A stretch of DNA of 30,898 bases, from positions 1-30,898 of the forward strand of contig JAHHTY010000018.1 in the NCBI GenBank assembly GCA_020024325.1, given 5' to 3'. Below are positions 21,641 through 29,418 of this stretch, piece by piece. Source of the stretch: Negativibacillus sp. Lineage in GTDB: Bacteria; Bacillota; Clostridia; Oscillospirales; Ruminococcaceae. Within the stretch, counting starts at the first letter, position 1. Each line of letters opens with the position of its first letter. The notes beneath the pieces are model-generated. The model was not told the origin of the DNA. It did not search any database and saw only the letters and a list, made by a program, of their open reading frames with translations. The translations under genes were made by a program, and so were the position numbers.

Positions 21641-24600
21641 TTAATAGTTTCTGCGGTTGTCTTCTGCCCTTGCAGCAGAAATCATTTTCATCTCAATCCA
21701 GCGTTCTTTGGAAATCAATACTTGTCGGGGTTTGCTTCCCTCAAATGGTCCGACAATTCCTTTTTCTTCCATAGCGTCAATTAAACGTGCAGCTCTTGCA
21801 TAGCCAAGTTTGAGCTTTCTTTGCAGCATAGAGGTGGAAGCCTGACCGCTTTCTACCACAATTTCAATGGCACTTGGAAGCATTTCATCTTCATCATCAA
21901 AGCCACCGCCATCATCTTTGCTGCCTTTTTTCTTGTTATCGGAAACAGCGTGTCGGTCAATTTCCTCAAGGATTCTTTCGTCATAGGTAAGAGGCAGGGT
22001 GGACTGTTTGATAAACTCTACAATTCGTTCAACTTCTCCGTCGGTAACAAAGCAACCTTGTACACGGGTAGGTTTAGACGCGCCGATAGGCGAAAAGAGC
22101 ATATCGCCTCTGCCAAGCAATTTTTCTGCACCACTGCTGTCAAGAATGGTTCTTGAGTCAATCTGAGAAGAAACTGCAAAGGCAATTCGGGAAGGAATAT
22201 TTGCCTTGATGACACCGGTGATGACATCAACAGATGGTCGTTGTGTTGCAATTACAAGGTGCATACCGGCAGCTCGCGCCATCTGAGCCAGACGGCAGAT
22301 GGAGTCTTCGACTTCACCTGGCGCTGCCATCATCAAATCGGCAAGCTCATCAATAATGATGACAATTTGCGGCATAGGTTTCAGGCCGTTTTTCTCAGCA
22401 GCACGATTAAAGCCGGACATATCACGAACGCTGTATTCTTTAAACAGCTGATAGCGGTTAAGCATTTCATTTACTGCCCATGAAAGTGCACCAGCCGCTT
22501 TTTTGGGGTCGGTGACAACAGGGATGAGCAGATGAGGAATACCGTTGTAAATACCAAGCTCTACCATCTTAGGGTCAATCAGCAGAAGTTTTACTTCCTG
22601 CGGAGTAGAGTGGTACAGGATGCTGACAATCAGTGAGTTAATACAAACTGATTTACCGGAACCGGTGGAACCGGCAATGAGGGTATGCGGCATTTTAGCA
22701 AGGTCAGCAATGGTAATTTTACCTGCAATATCCCGTCCGAGTGCGACTGCCAGAGGACTTTTTGACTGTTCAAATTCCGGGGAGTCGATAATTTCACGGA
22801 TGGAAACAGTGCTGACTACTTTATTTGGTACTTCTATGCCAACGGCTGGTTTATTGGGAATCGGTGCTTCGATTCGTACACCAGAAGCGGCGAGATTTAA
22901 CGCAATGTCGTCAGCAAGATTTGTGATTTTGCTGATTTTTACTCCGGCAGAAGGCTGAAGTTCATATCGAGTAACAGCAGGACCACGGGCAATGTCAATA
23001 ATTCGGGTTTGCACACCAAAGCTTTGCAGGGTAGATACCAATTTTTCGGCGTTGGTACGAAGTTCTTCCTGAAGGTTTGCTTCACTTGGTTTATCTACTT
23101 CATTTAAAATATTGATTGGTGGTTTAATGTACTCGGGCTCCAAAATTTCTGGTTCAGGCTGGTCAACAGAATGGGAAGCACCTTCTAGGCTCATTCCCTG
23201 TGCATGGGCTTCATCGGCAGAAATTTCAATAATTTCATGCGGCATTTCCTTCTTGCGTGTTGTATGAACAGACCGGTTGTCGCTTTGGGGGGTTGATTTG
23301 TCATTATCAAGGTGAATGTCTTCGATACAGAACGAAGGGGTAGTATTCTGATTGTGTGTTGATTGAGAAGCTATCTCATCATCAAAGATAGGTTGGAAAA
23401 AGTCATCATCTTGTTTATTTCCCGGGAAATTTTCTTGTGAAGATTCTGCGGATGGTATTTCAAAATGAATGATTTCAGAGGAAAGAAGTTCATCTTCTGA
23501 GCTGTGAGGAACATCCTCCCAAGAAAGTCCGGTCTGCTGTACATCATTCGGATTTTCTTCAAAAATTTTTACTGCCTGACGCATATCTTCTGAATTGATA
23601 ATAGGTTTTATTTGAGGGGATACCATATTTGATTTTAAGGTGTTTAGAACTTCCTGGTCTTGCTGTGCAAGGGAAAGGGTTCCGCTTGCAACACGGCTTA
23701 TCAGGTCATCCAGGAAAGGAGAAGAAAGGGAATCATCCTCTTCTGTGGGAGGGGGATTCCAAAAATTCTCACTGGTATTGGTGTCATTTTCACGTTCACT
23801 GCGAGGAATAGAAAGCTCCTGTGCCCGTTCTTGTTCGCGACGTTTTTGTTCGGCACGCTCTTGCGAAAGTTTTTCTTTCCAAGAAGCCCGATCTCGAAGA
23901 GTTTGTTCTTCCTGTGCTTGTCGAAGCAGTTCGAGCTCCTCATCTTTTTTGCGTTTAGCGTGAAAAAAACTATCCGGACGAAAGGAGACATCCTCTTGCT
24001 GGTCAAATTCTTTATCGGCAACAGGAATGTTGATGTTAAAGTTTGGACGGTTTTGAGAAAGAGCTTCCTGCTCTTGACGCAGAAGTTGCTGCTGCTGACG
24101 CTGTTGATTTCGAGTTTCAGAGTGTGCAACATATACCTCTTCCATTTTTTTCATTGGCTTTTTGGCTGATTGGTAAAGACCGATCAAGCTTCCGCCTGTA
24201 AGTACCATAGTTATAACAAAGATGAACAACACCATCGTTACTTTTGCACCAATGGGTCCGAACCAATAAAGCAAAGGTAAGCCAAATATGCCGGATACTG
24301 CGCCACCGCCATAGCCGTCAATACCGCTTTGAAAGAGGAAAAGAAATTTTTCAACTAAGTTTCCGTTTGGAATACCACTGCCGAAAACCTGCGTTGCACC
24401 ACTGAGCAAACAGATTAGCAGCATCGTTTGCCAAACCTTGTGACCAACAAGCCCCACCGGTTTATCCAGTGCGGTCATAATGGAGATGTAAAACAGCAGC
24501 GGAGCAATTAGGTAGCAGCTCCAGCCGAACATTCCCAAAAAGAAGTTATGAATCCATTTCCAAACATTTTGCCCTTCAATCAATGTGGTTGCCATGATAA

Positions 24601-24730
24601 ACACTGCCACAGCAAAGACAACGATTGCCCAAAATTGCTGACGAGAATCTTGTTCTCGTTTTTTTCTCTCCTTCTCTGCCGCTGCGGCAGATTTTGTTTT
24701 TTTGCGGGGAGCTGGTTTTTTGGTTGCCAT
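21641..24730 (-). CDS. DNA translocase FtsK/SpoIIIE
   Basis: This 1029-residue DNA pump moves chromosome through the division (and, in spore formers, forespore) septum. The N-terminus is basic (ATKKPAPRKKTKSAAAAEKERKK), then about four membrane helices at roughly 30-190. A long Gln/Glu/Ser-rich linker runs to about 540. The motor follows, with the Walker A AGSTGSGKS near 685-693 and Walker B IVIIIDELADLMM near 790-802. The gamma winged helix near 950-1010 (ESGQASTSMLQRKLKLGYARAARLIDAMEEKGIVGP) reads DNA polarity sequences. The order tepA-ylzJ-ftsK matches spoIIIE of Bacillus subtilis, so SpoIIIE is the likelier name. It converges on the particle cluster. An exact Noc site lies in the linker. 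Confidence 0.97.
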   Translation of the reverse strand: MATKKPAPRKKTKSAAAAEKERKKREQDSRQQFWAIVVFAVAVFIMATTLIEGQNVWKWIHNFFLGMFGWSCYLIAPLLFYISIMTALDKPVGLVGHKVWQTMLLICLLSGATQVFGSGIPNGNLVEKFLFLFQSGIDGYGGGAVSGIFGLPLLYWFGPIGAKVTMVLFIFVITMVLTGGSLIGLYQSAKKPMKKMEEVYVAHSETRNQQRQQQQLLRQEQEALSQNRPNFNINIPVADKEFDQQEDVSFRPDSFFHAKRKKDEELELLRQAQEEQTLRDRASWKEKLSQERAEQKRREQERAQELSIPRSERENDTNTSENFWNPPPTEEDDSLSSPFLDDLISRVASGTLSLAQQDQEVLNTLKSNMVSPQIKPIINSEDMRQAVKIFEENPNDVQQTGLSWEDVPHSSEDELLSSEIIHFEIPSAESSQENFPGNKQDDDFFQPIFDDEIASQSTHNQNTTPSFCIEDIHLDNDKSTPQSDNRSVHTTRKKEMPHEIIEISADEAHAQGMSLEGASHSVDQPEPEILEPEYIKPPINILNEVDKPSEANLQEELRTNAEKLVSTLQSFGVQTRIIDIARGPAVTRYELQPSAGVKISKITNLADDIALNLAASGVRIEAPIPNKPAVGIEVPNKVVSTVSIREIIDSPEFEQSKSPLAVALGRDIAGKITIADLAKMPHTLIAGSTGSGKSVCINSLIVSILYHSTPQEVKLLLIDPKMVELGIYNGIPHLLIPVVTDPKKAAGALSWAVNEMLNRYQLFKEYSVRDMSGFNRAAEKNGLKPMPQIVIIIDELADLMMAAPGEVEDSICRLAQMARAAGMHLVIATQRPSVDVITGVIKANIPSRIAFAVSSQIDSRTILDSSGAEKLLGRGDMLFSPIGASKPTRVQGCFVTDGEVERIVEFIKQSTLPLTYDERILEEIDRHAVSDNKKKGSKDDGGGFDDEDEMLPSAIEIVVESGQASTSMLQRKLKLGYARAARLIDAMEEKGIVGPFEGSKPRQVLISKERWIEMKMISAARAEDNRRNY
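23417..23430. promoter_or_regulatory. Exact Noc-binding-type palindrome in ftsK/spoIIIE
   Basis: This is the second exact ATTTCCCGGGAAAT in the window. It sits in the poorly constrained linker-coding part of the translocase gene. Confidence 0.65.
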
Positions 24731-24798
24731 AGAGTTCCTCCTATCTGTTATGGGGTTTATGTATTGCGGCTTTTGGCCGCAGAAATTTTGTCTGGCGG

Positions 24799-25053
24799 TT
24801 AGGTTATTGAAACGTCATGATAATAGGGAAGAGAAAAACACACTCCGGGAGAAAGTTTGGCATTTAAAAAATCTCTAGGGTCAGTGGAGATAAGACGTTC
24901 AACAGTGAATTGTCCGTCTTTTACTTTACCCTGTACTTTGCCACCCGAAGGCAAGGGAAAAAGCCGAGAGCTGCCGGGAACGGCAAGGCTGTTTTCGCCT
25001 AAAGAGATCTGCATGAGCAGAGTATCAATCGGTACAATCGAGTGCAGAACCAT
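24799..25053 (-). CDS. ylzJ: YlzJ-like protein
   Basis: This 84-residue protein resembles YlzJ, a small protein of unknown function encoded between tepA and spoIIIE in Bacillus. The start MVLHSIVPIDTLLMQ and the strand pattern ending LSPGVCFSLPYYHDVSIT are typical. The chosen ATG (25053) lies within the end of tepA, a 29-base overlap, and a longer reading would add only 13 residues. The gap to ftsK (24731-24798) includes a GC-rich hairpin without a T-tract at about 24764-24784. Confidence 0.72.
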   Translation of the reverse strand: MVLHSIVPIDTLLMQISLGENSLAVPGSSRLFPLPSGGKVQGKVKDGQFTVERLISTDPRDFLNAKLSPGVCFSLPYYHDVSIT

Positions 25054-25828
25054 CAGTATCCTCCCCCTTTTGTACTGTATTGGATTGTTCAATCATATCA
25101 TAAAGACAGGCAATCGCTTCACTCAATCCTCCCAGATGGTCAATCAATCCGGCCTCCACAGCTTTTTCACCGTCCAGAACCGTGCCCACATCTGTTACCA
25201 GTTCACCGGTATTCATCATTAAGCGGCGAAAATCTTCTGAGGAGATTCGAGAATTATCGGTGACAAATCGTACAATGCGTTCTTGCATACGGTCAAAGTA
25301 GGAAAGCGTTTGAGGTACACCCAACACAAGACCGTTCATCCGCACAGGATGCACAGTCATGGTAGCAGAGGGTGCAATGAACGACTGTCGGGCACTGCAC
25401 GCTAACGGAACACCGATAGAGTGACCGCCGCCCAATACCAGCGATACTGTCGGCTTTTTCATACCTGAAATCAGTTCTGCAATAGCAAGCCCGGCTTCCA
25501 CATCGCCACCGACTGTGTTGAGAATAATCATCAATCCCTCAATGGAAGGGTCTTGTTCAATGGCAACTAACTGCGGAATAACGTGTTCATATTTTGTGGT
25601 TTTGTTTTGGGGAGGCAAAATATAGTGCCCTTCGATTTGACCAACAATAGTAAGGCAGTGGATAATGTGCTTGGCCTTGCTTGTTGTGACAGAGCCTGTT
25701 TGAATAATTTGCTCGTTTTGGTCGGTTTCAGATGTTTCCTCGGTATCCTGTTCGTCACTGTTAACAGCAGAGAGGGAAGATTTTCCAAAAATTTTTTGGA
25801 CTTTTTTGTTATCATCTTTTAAACTCAT
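25025..25828 (-). CDS. tepA: ClpP-class protease TepA (translocation-enhancing protein)
   Basis: This 267-residue ClpP-fold serine protease is of the TepA/YmfB type, implicated in Bacillus in protein translocation and spore small acid-soluble protein turnover. The N-terminal ~45 residues are acidic and variable. The core runs from about 50 to 250. The nucleophile is Ser137 in GGGHSIGVPLA, His160 lies in MTVHPVRM, and an Asp lies further on in DVGTVLDGEKAVEAGLID. The oxyanion glycines are in NTVGGDVEAGLAIAELI. The start has AGGTG-type spacing (GGAGGTGCAACATG). It has its own promoter on the minus strand at 25911-25939 and leads the tepA-ylzJ-ftsK group. Confidence 0.9.
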   Translation of the reverse strand: MSLKDDNKKVQKIFGKSSLSAVNSDEQDTEETSETDQNEQIIQTGSVTTSKAKHIIHCLTIVGQIEGHYILPPQNKTTKYEHVIPQLVAIEQDPSIEGLMIILNTVGGDVEAGLAIAELISGMKKPTVSLVLGGGHSIGVPLACSARQSFIAPSATMTVHPVRMNGLVLGVPQTLSYFDRMQERIVRFVTDNSRISSEDFRRLMMNTGELVTDVGTVLDGEKAVEAGLIDHLGGLSEAIACLYDMIEQSNTVQKGEDTDGSALDCTD

Positions 25829-25888
25829 GTTGCACCTCCATAGAATCGGTCTATGAAGGTAGTGTACTCATTGTTTCAACTATTATAC

Positions 25889-25918
25889 TTGACAAAAAAT
25901 AACTCTCTTTATTATAAC
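25889..25918 (+). promoter_or_regulatory. Plus-strand promoter-like sequence without a gene
   Basis: TTGACA (25889-25894), an 18-base spacer and TATAAC (25913-25918). It faces away from tepA and into the fba terminator region. The -10 boxes of this and the tepA promoter overlap in opposite directions. Confidence 0.4.
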
Positions 25919-25939
25919 CTGATTTGATGTTGGGTGCAA
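25911..25939 (-). promoter_or_regulatory. tepA promoter
   Basis: On the minus strand TTGCAC (25939-25934), a 17-base spacer and TATAAT (25916-25911). The predicted start is about 75 bases before the tepA ATG. Confidence 0.7.
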
Positions 25940-26017
25940 CTGAAGAAGAGCAGATGATGTCGTCTGTAAAAAAAGTGGATGCCAAAAAAGGAATCATTAG
26001 AAGGAGAAACTTTTACT

Positions 26018-26039
26018 AAACTTTTCATATGAAAAGTTT
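26018..26039. repeat. Perfect 22-base palindrome with extra direct half-site
   Basis: Two arms AAACTTTTCAT and ATGAAAAGTTT meet at a central CATATG. A further AAACTTTT lies just to the left (26008-26015). It could be an operator with iterated half-sites or an RNA hairpin followed by TTTTC on the plus strand. Confidence 0.6.
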
Positions 26040-26120
26040 TTCGAGCAGGGTAATGTTCTTAAAACAGCTAGAGTTGGGTTTAGACAAACAAAGTGGAAAT
26101 TGATGTTTCGGGTAATTTTT

Positions 26121-26166
26121 ATGAAAAAATAAGCACAGAGAAGGATGACCCCTTCCCCGTGCTTAT
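26121..26166 (-). terminator. Rho-independent terminator of fba
   Basis: On the minus strand a stem AAGCAC..GAAGG with CCTTC..GTGCTT (loop around TCAT) is followed by ATTTTTTC. Confidence 0.85.
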
Positions 26167-26230
26167 TGTAGTGGCAGATTGTTTTGCCATAATGAAAAAT
26201 ACGCAAAACAATATGTAATCTCAAGCCTAA

Positions 26231-27094
26231 TTAAGCTTTGTTGACAGAACCGAACAGCTCCATCTTTTCTTTTACTTTTTCTTTGATTGCTTCAAAGCCA
26301 GGTTTAATAACTTTTCTTGGGTCAAATCCTTTTGGCTGCTGGTCTTTGTCTGCTTCAAAGTATTCGCGAAGTGCAGCAGTGAATACGATCTGGCACTCGG
26401 TATTTACATTGATTTTGGATACACCTTTTGTGATAGCGTCTTTTACCATATCATCAGGAATACCTGTTCCGCCGTGCAGAACCAGTGGCATTGTGCCGGT
26501 CTTGTCCTGGATTTTAGCCAGAACATCAAGACGCAGACCAGGCCAGTTTTCCGGGTATACACCGTGGATGTTGCCGATACCGGCAGCCAGCATATCAACG
26601 CCCAGCTCACAGATTCTTGCACATTCTTCAGGATCGGCAATTTCGCCTCCGCCCAGAACACCGTCCTCTTCGCCGCCGATTGCGCCTACCTCAGCTTCCA
26701 CGGAAACTCCTTTAGCATGAGCCAGAGCAACGATTTCTTTTGTCTTTTCGATGTTTTCTTCGATGCCGTATTTGGAACCGTCGAACATAACAGAAGAGAA
26801 GCCTTTTTCGATGCACTCTTTTGCTGCTTCATAGCTTCCGTGATCCAGATGCAGAGCAACAGGAACGGTGATGTTCATCTCTTCGAGCATACCGTTTACC
26901 ATACCGACGATAGTGGTGTAACCACCCATGTACTTGCCTGCACCCTCAGATACACCGAGGATAACAGGGGAATTGTTTTCCTGAGCGGTGAGCAGGATTG
27001 CTTTTGTCCACTCCAGGTTGTTGATGTTAAAATGACCTACTGCATATTTACCGGCTTTTGCTTTATCCAGCATTTCTTTTGCAGAAACTAACAT
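26231..27094 (-). CDS. fba: Class II fructose-1,6-bisphosphate aldolase
   Basis: This 287-residue zinc-dependent aldolase interconverts fructose-1,6-bisphosphate with dihydroxyacetone phosphate and glyceraldehyde 3-phosphate in glycolysis. Landmarks are YAVGHFNINNLEW (17-29), HLDHGS (82-87, with proton donor Asp84 and zinc His85), the EAEVGAIGGEED loop (about 132-143), GIGNIHGVYP (about 172-181, zinc His), LHGGTGIPDD (phosphate loop and third zinc His) and SKINVNTE. Length is standard. The gene has its own promoter at 27168-27196 and a clear terminator. It is divergent from the phosphoglucomutase gene. A tagatose-bisphosphate aldolase is possible but less likely for a lone gene. Confidence 0.94.
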   Translation of the reverse strand: MLVSAKEMLDKAKAGKYAVGHFNINNLEWTKAILLTAQENNSPVILGVSEGAGKYMGGYTTIVGMVNGMLEEMNITVPVALHLDHGSYEAAKECIEKGFSSVMFDGSKYGIEENIEKTKEIVALAHAKGVSVEAEVGAIGGEEDGVLGGGEIADPEECARICELGVDMLAAGIGNIHGVYPENWPGLRLDVLAKIQDKTGTMPLVLHGGTGIPDDMVKDAITKGVSKINVNTECQIVFTAALREYFEADKDQQPKGFDPRKVIKPGFEAIKEKVKEKMELFGSVNKA

Positions 27095-27167
27095 GATAAA
27101 ATTCCTCCTTATTTAAAAGCACTTTGTTTCTTCCGAACAGATCGGAAACAGGCTTTCTCTTTCTTTT

Positions 27168-27196
27168 ATTATAAACAATAATGCAGGGAAAATCAA
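27168..27196 (-). promoter_or_regulatory. fba promoter
   Basis: On the minus strand TTGATT (27196-27191), a 17-base spacer and TATAAT (27173-27168). Confidence 0.75.
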
Positions 27197-27317
27197 TCGT
27201 TTTTCCTACACGGACTGATATGAGGATTTTTAAGGGGAATGGGGCAAAAATGGGGAAAACATAAGGGTTTACTGTGAAAAAATTGACAAATTTTATTTTT
27301 GTGTCGATTAGATTTTA

Positions 27318-27346
27318 TTGACTTTTCAGCAAAAAGAGCATAGAAT
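27318..27346 (+). promoter_or_regulatory. Promoter of the hexomutase gene
   Basis: TTGACT (27318-27323), a 17-base spacer and TAGAAT (27341-27346). The implied leader is about 110 bases. Confidence 0.65.
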
Positions 27347-27466
27347 AAAAGTGGAATAGATTGTTTTTGTATACTTTTACGGAAAAATGAGAGGCTGTTT
27401 TGATTATTTTGTTTGTTGGAAATGATTTACAGCTTATCAATAGATATTCAGAAAGGATGAGCCGCA

Positions 27467-29179
27467 GTGAACTATCTTGAAAATTATCAAATCTGGAAGT
27501 CCCAAAAGTTGGAAGACCCTGACCTCATTGGCGAAATGAAGGAGATTGAGGGAAACGACCATGAAATTAAGGAACGCTTTATGAAGATGCTGGAATTTGG
27601 AACAGCAGGTCTGCGGGGAATACTGGGTGTTGGAACCAACCGTATGAATATTTATACCGTAGCTTTGGCAACACAGGGGATGGCAGACTATGTAAAGCAG
27701 CAGTATGAAAATCCATCAGTAGCAATTGCGTACGATAGCCGCATTAAAAGTGAGCAGTTTGCCCGCGTTACAGCAAGAGTGTTTGCGGCAAACGGAGTGA
27801 AAGCATATCTGTTCCGTGAGTTGATGCCAACACCAACCCTTTCGTTTGCAGTCCGTGAGCTGCATTGCAGTGCAGGTATTGTTATTACTGCAAGCCACAA
27901 TCCGGCACAGTATAACGGATATAAAGCATATGGAGATGATGGATGCCAGCTGAATCCACAGGCAGCTTCCAAAGTTTTGGAATTGGCAAGCAAGACCGAT
28001 ATCTTTACCGGAGTGAAGAAAATTTCTCTGGACGAGGGTCTGCAAAAGGGAATGATTGAATATATTTCCGATAATTTAGTAGACAAGTTTTTAGACCGTG
28101 TGTTTGCACTTCGCATCAGCAAAGAGCCAATCCGTAAGAGCAGTTTGAGGGTTGTTTATACCCCTCTTAACGGAACGGGAAATAAACTGGTTCAGAAAAT
28201 ATTATATCGTATGGGCATTGAAGATGTGGCAGTTGTGAAGGAACAGGAAAGACCGAACGGCAATTTCCCAACCTGTACTTACCCAAACCCGGAGGAAAAA
28301 GATACTTTGAAACTGGGAATTGAGTTGTGCCGTAAGATAGATGGAGATCTGGTATTGGCAACTGACCCGGATGCAGACCGTGTGGGAATTGCCGTAAAGC
28401 ATAACGGAGAATATATTCTGCCAAGTGGCAACGAGATTGGCGTTTTGATGCTGGACTATATTGCAAAGCAAAAGCTGGCGCAGGGAACAATGCCTAAAAA
28501 GCCGATTGCAGTAAAATCAATTGTATCCACTCCGCTTGCAGATGTAGTTGCAAAGAGCTATGGTATTGAAATGATTAACGTGCTGACCGGTTTTAAATAT
28601 ATTGGAGAACAAATCAGCATTTTAGAAGAAAAAGGGGAAACAGACCGCTTCCTGCTGGGATTTGAAGAAAGCTGTGGATATGTAACCGGTGCTCACGTTC
28701 GTGATAAAGATGCAATCAATGCCTCCATGATTATCTGTGAAATGGCAGAATATTATAAAAAACAGGGTAAGACACTGATTGACGCGCTGGATGAAATCTT
28801 TAAACGCTTTGGTGTTTATGCTGCAAAAGTAAAGGGCTATACCTTTGAAGGAACCGATGGCATGGAAAAGATGGCAAGCATCATGCAGAAACTTAGAGAA
28901 AACCCACCAAAAATGTTTGGACCATATCATGTGCTATGCTGTGCGGATTATCAGCATTCCATTAGACGAGATTTTCGCACAAACGGGGAAAGTAAGCTTG
29001 CATTGCCGGCATCCAATGTGTTAGAGTATGATTTGGAAAACAATCTGAAAGTGATTATCCGTCCATCAGGAACAGAACCAAAGATTAAGGTTTACCTCAC
29101 AATCGTAACAAATGATAAATCTCAGATAGATATGATTGCAGAAAGATTATTCCAAAGCACAAAAATTTTAATGGCATAA
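27467..29179 (+). CDS. Phosphoglucomutase/phosphomannomutase (PgcA-like)
   Basis: This 570-residue alpha-D-phosphohexomutase interconverts glucose 1- and 6-phosphate (and possibly mannose phosphates), feeding UDP-glucose and wall-polymer synthesis. The four family sites are present. They are TASHNP with phosphoserine Ser143 (141-146), the metal-binding DPDADR (300-305), the sugar-binding GFEESCGY (about 399-406) and the phosphate-binding RPSGTEPKIKVY (about 538-549). The N-terminal FGTAGLRG (44-51) is typical of the long PgcA type. The GTG start has AAAGGATGAG upstream. A strong terminator follows the stop. Confidence 0.93.
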   Translation: MNYLENYQIWKSQKLEDPDLIGEMKEIEGNDHEIKERFMKMLEFGTAGLRGILGVGTNRMNIYTVALATQGMADYVKQQYENPSVAIAYDSRIKSEQFARVTARVFAANGVKAYLFRELMPTPTLSFAVRELHCSAGIVITASHNPAQYNGYKAYGDDGCQLNPQAASKVLELASKTDIFTGVKKISLDEGLQKGMIEYISDNLVDKFLDRVFALRISKEPIRKSSLRVVYTPLNGTGNKLVQKILYRMGIEDVAVVKEQERPNGNFPTCTYPNPEEKDTLKLGIELCRKIDGDLVLATDPDADRVGIAVKHNGEYILPSGNEIGVLMLDYIAKQKLAQGTMPKKPIAVKSIVSTPLADVVAKSYGIEMINVLTGFKYIGEQISILEEKGETDRFLLGFEESCGYVTGAHVRDKDAINASMIICEMAEYYKKQGKTLIDALDEIFKRFGVYAAKVKGYTFEGTDGMEKMASIMQKLRENPPKMFGPYHVLCCADYQHSIRRDFRTNGESKLALPASNVLEYDLENNLKVIIRPSGTEPKIKVYLTIVTNDKSQIDMIAERLFQSTKILMA

Positions 29180-29192
29180 TGATTGTCAATTA

Positions 29193-29233
29193 AAAGAAAG
29201 AGGCGATGTCAAAGGACACTGCCTCTTTCTTTG
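29193..29233 (+). terminator. Rho-independent terminator after the hexomutase gene
   Basis: An outer stem AAAGAAAGAGGC/GCCTCTTTCTTT has an inner TGTC/GACA around loop AAAG and ends in a T-rich arm. Confidence 0.9.
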
Positions 29234-29307
29234 CGGAAAAATAAATTTTTGTAATAAAAATATTGAGGATAAAAACGATTTGTTTTTTATAATAGGATGA
29301 ATTTTAT

Positions 29308-29418
29308 ATGCTGTCAAAAAAAGATAAGCTTGCAATTATCAGGCAGCTTACTTATAATGAAACATATGTTTTAAATTTTAGAAATACAACCAAAAGTAAG
29401 AAAGGGTGTGCGACATGA
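29308..29418 (+). CDS. Small ORF (36 codons) coupled to the MATE gene
   Basis: This possible 36-residue basic peptide (begins MLSKKDKLAIIRQLTYNETY) has AGGATGA at 29294-29300 seven bases before its ATG. Its TGA stop overlaps the transporter ATG (ATGA at 29415-29418), the geometry of translational coupling. It is not recognised. A TATAAT at 29288-29293 has a TTGAGG 19 bases upstream. If this is the promoter, the transcript would start near 29300, leaving the small ORF nearly leaderless. It could be a regulatory leader peptide or a chance reading. Confidence 0.4.
   Translation: MLSKKDKLAIIRQLTYNETYVLNFRNTTKSKKGCAT

Larger units (their letters stand above)
25829..26230. other. Intergenic region between fba and tepA
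   Basis: This 402-base stretch holds the tepA promoter on the minus strand, an opposing promoter-like sequence on the plus strand, a 22-base perfect palindrome at 26018-26039 and the fba terminator. No coding sequence is supported. Confidence 0.6.
27095..27466. other. Divergent promoter region between fba and the hexomutase gene
   Basis: This 372-base stretch contains back-to-back promoters: fba on the minus strand and the hexomutase gene on the plus strand. The fba leader can form a hairpin of TTCCGA with TCGGAA. No small gene is supported. Confidence 0.6.

Noticed and set aside
21641..24730. Long plus-strand open frames opposite ftsK (for example 22620-22958 and 23640-23963)
   Set aside because: They lie fully inside the well-supported translocase gene and lack ribosome sites and recognisable proteins.
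24764..24784. GC-rich hairpin between ylzJ and ftsK as terminator
   Set aside because: No T-tract follows on the minus strand and the genes look co-transcribed.
26238..27091. Plus-strand open frames opposite the aldolase gene
   Set aside because: They are mirror readings of a highly conserved aldolase gene.
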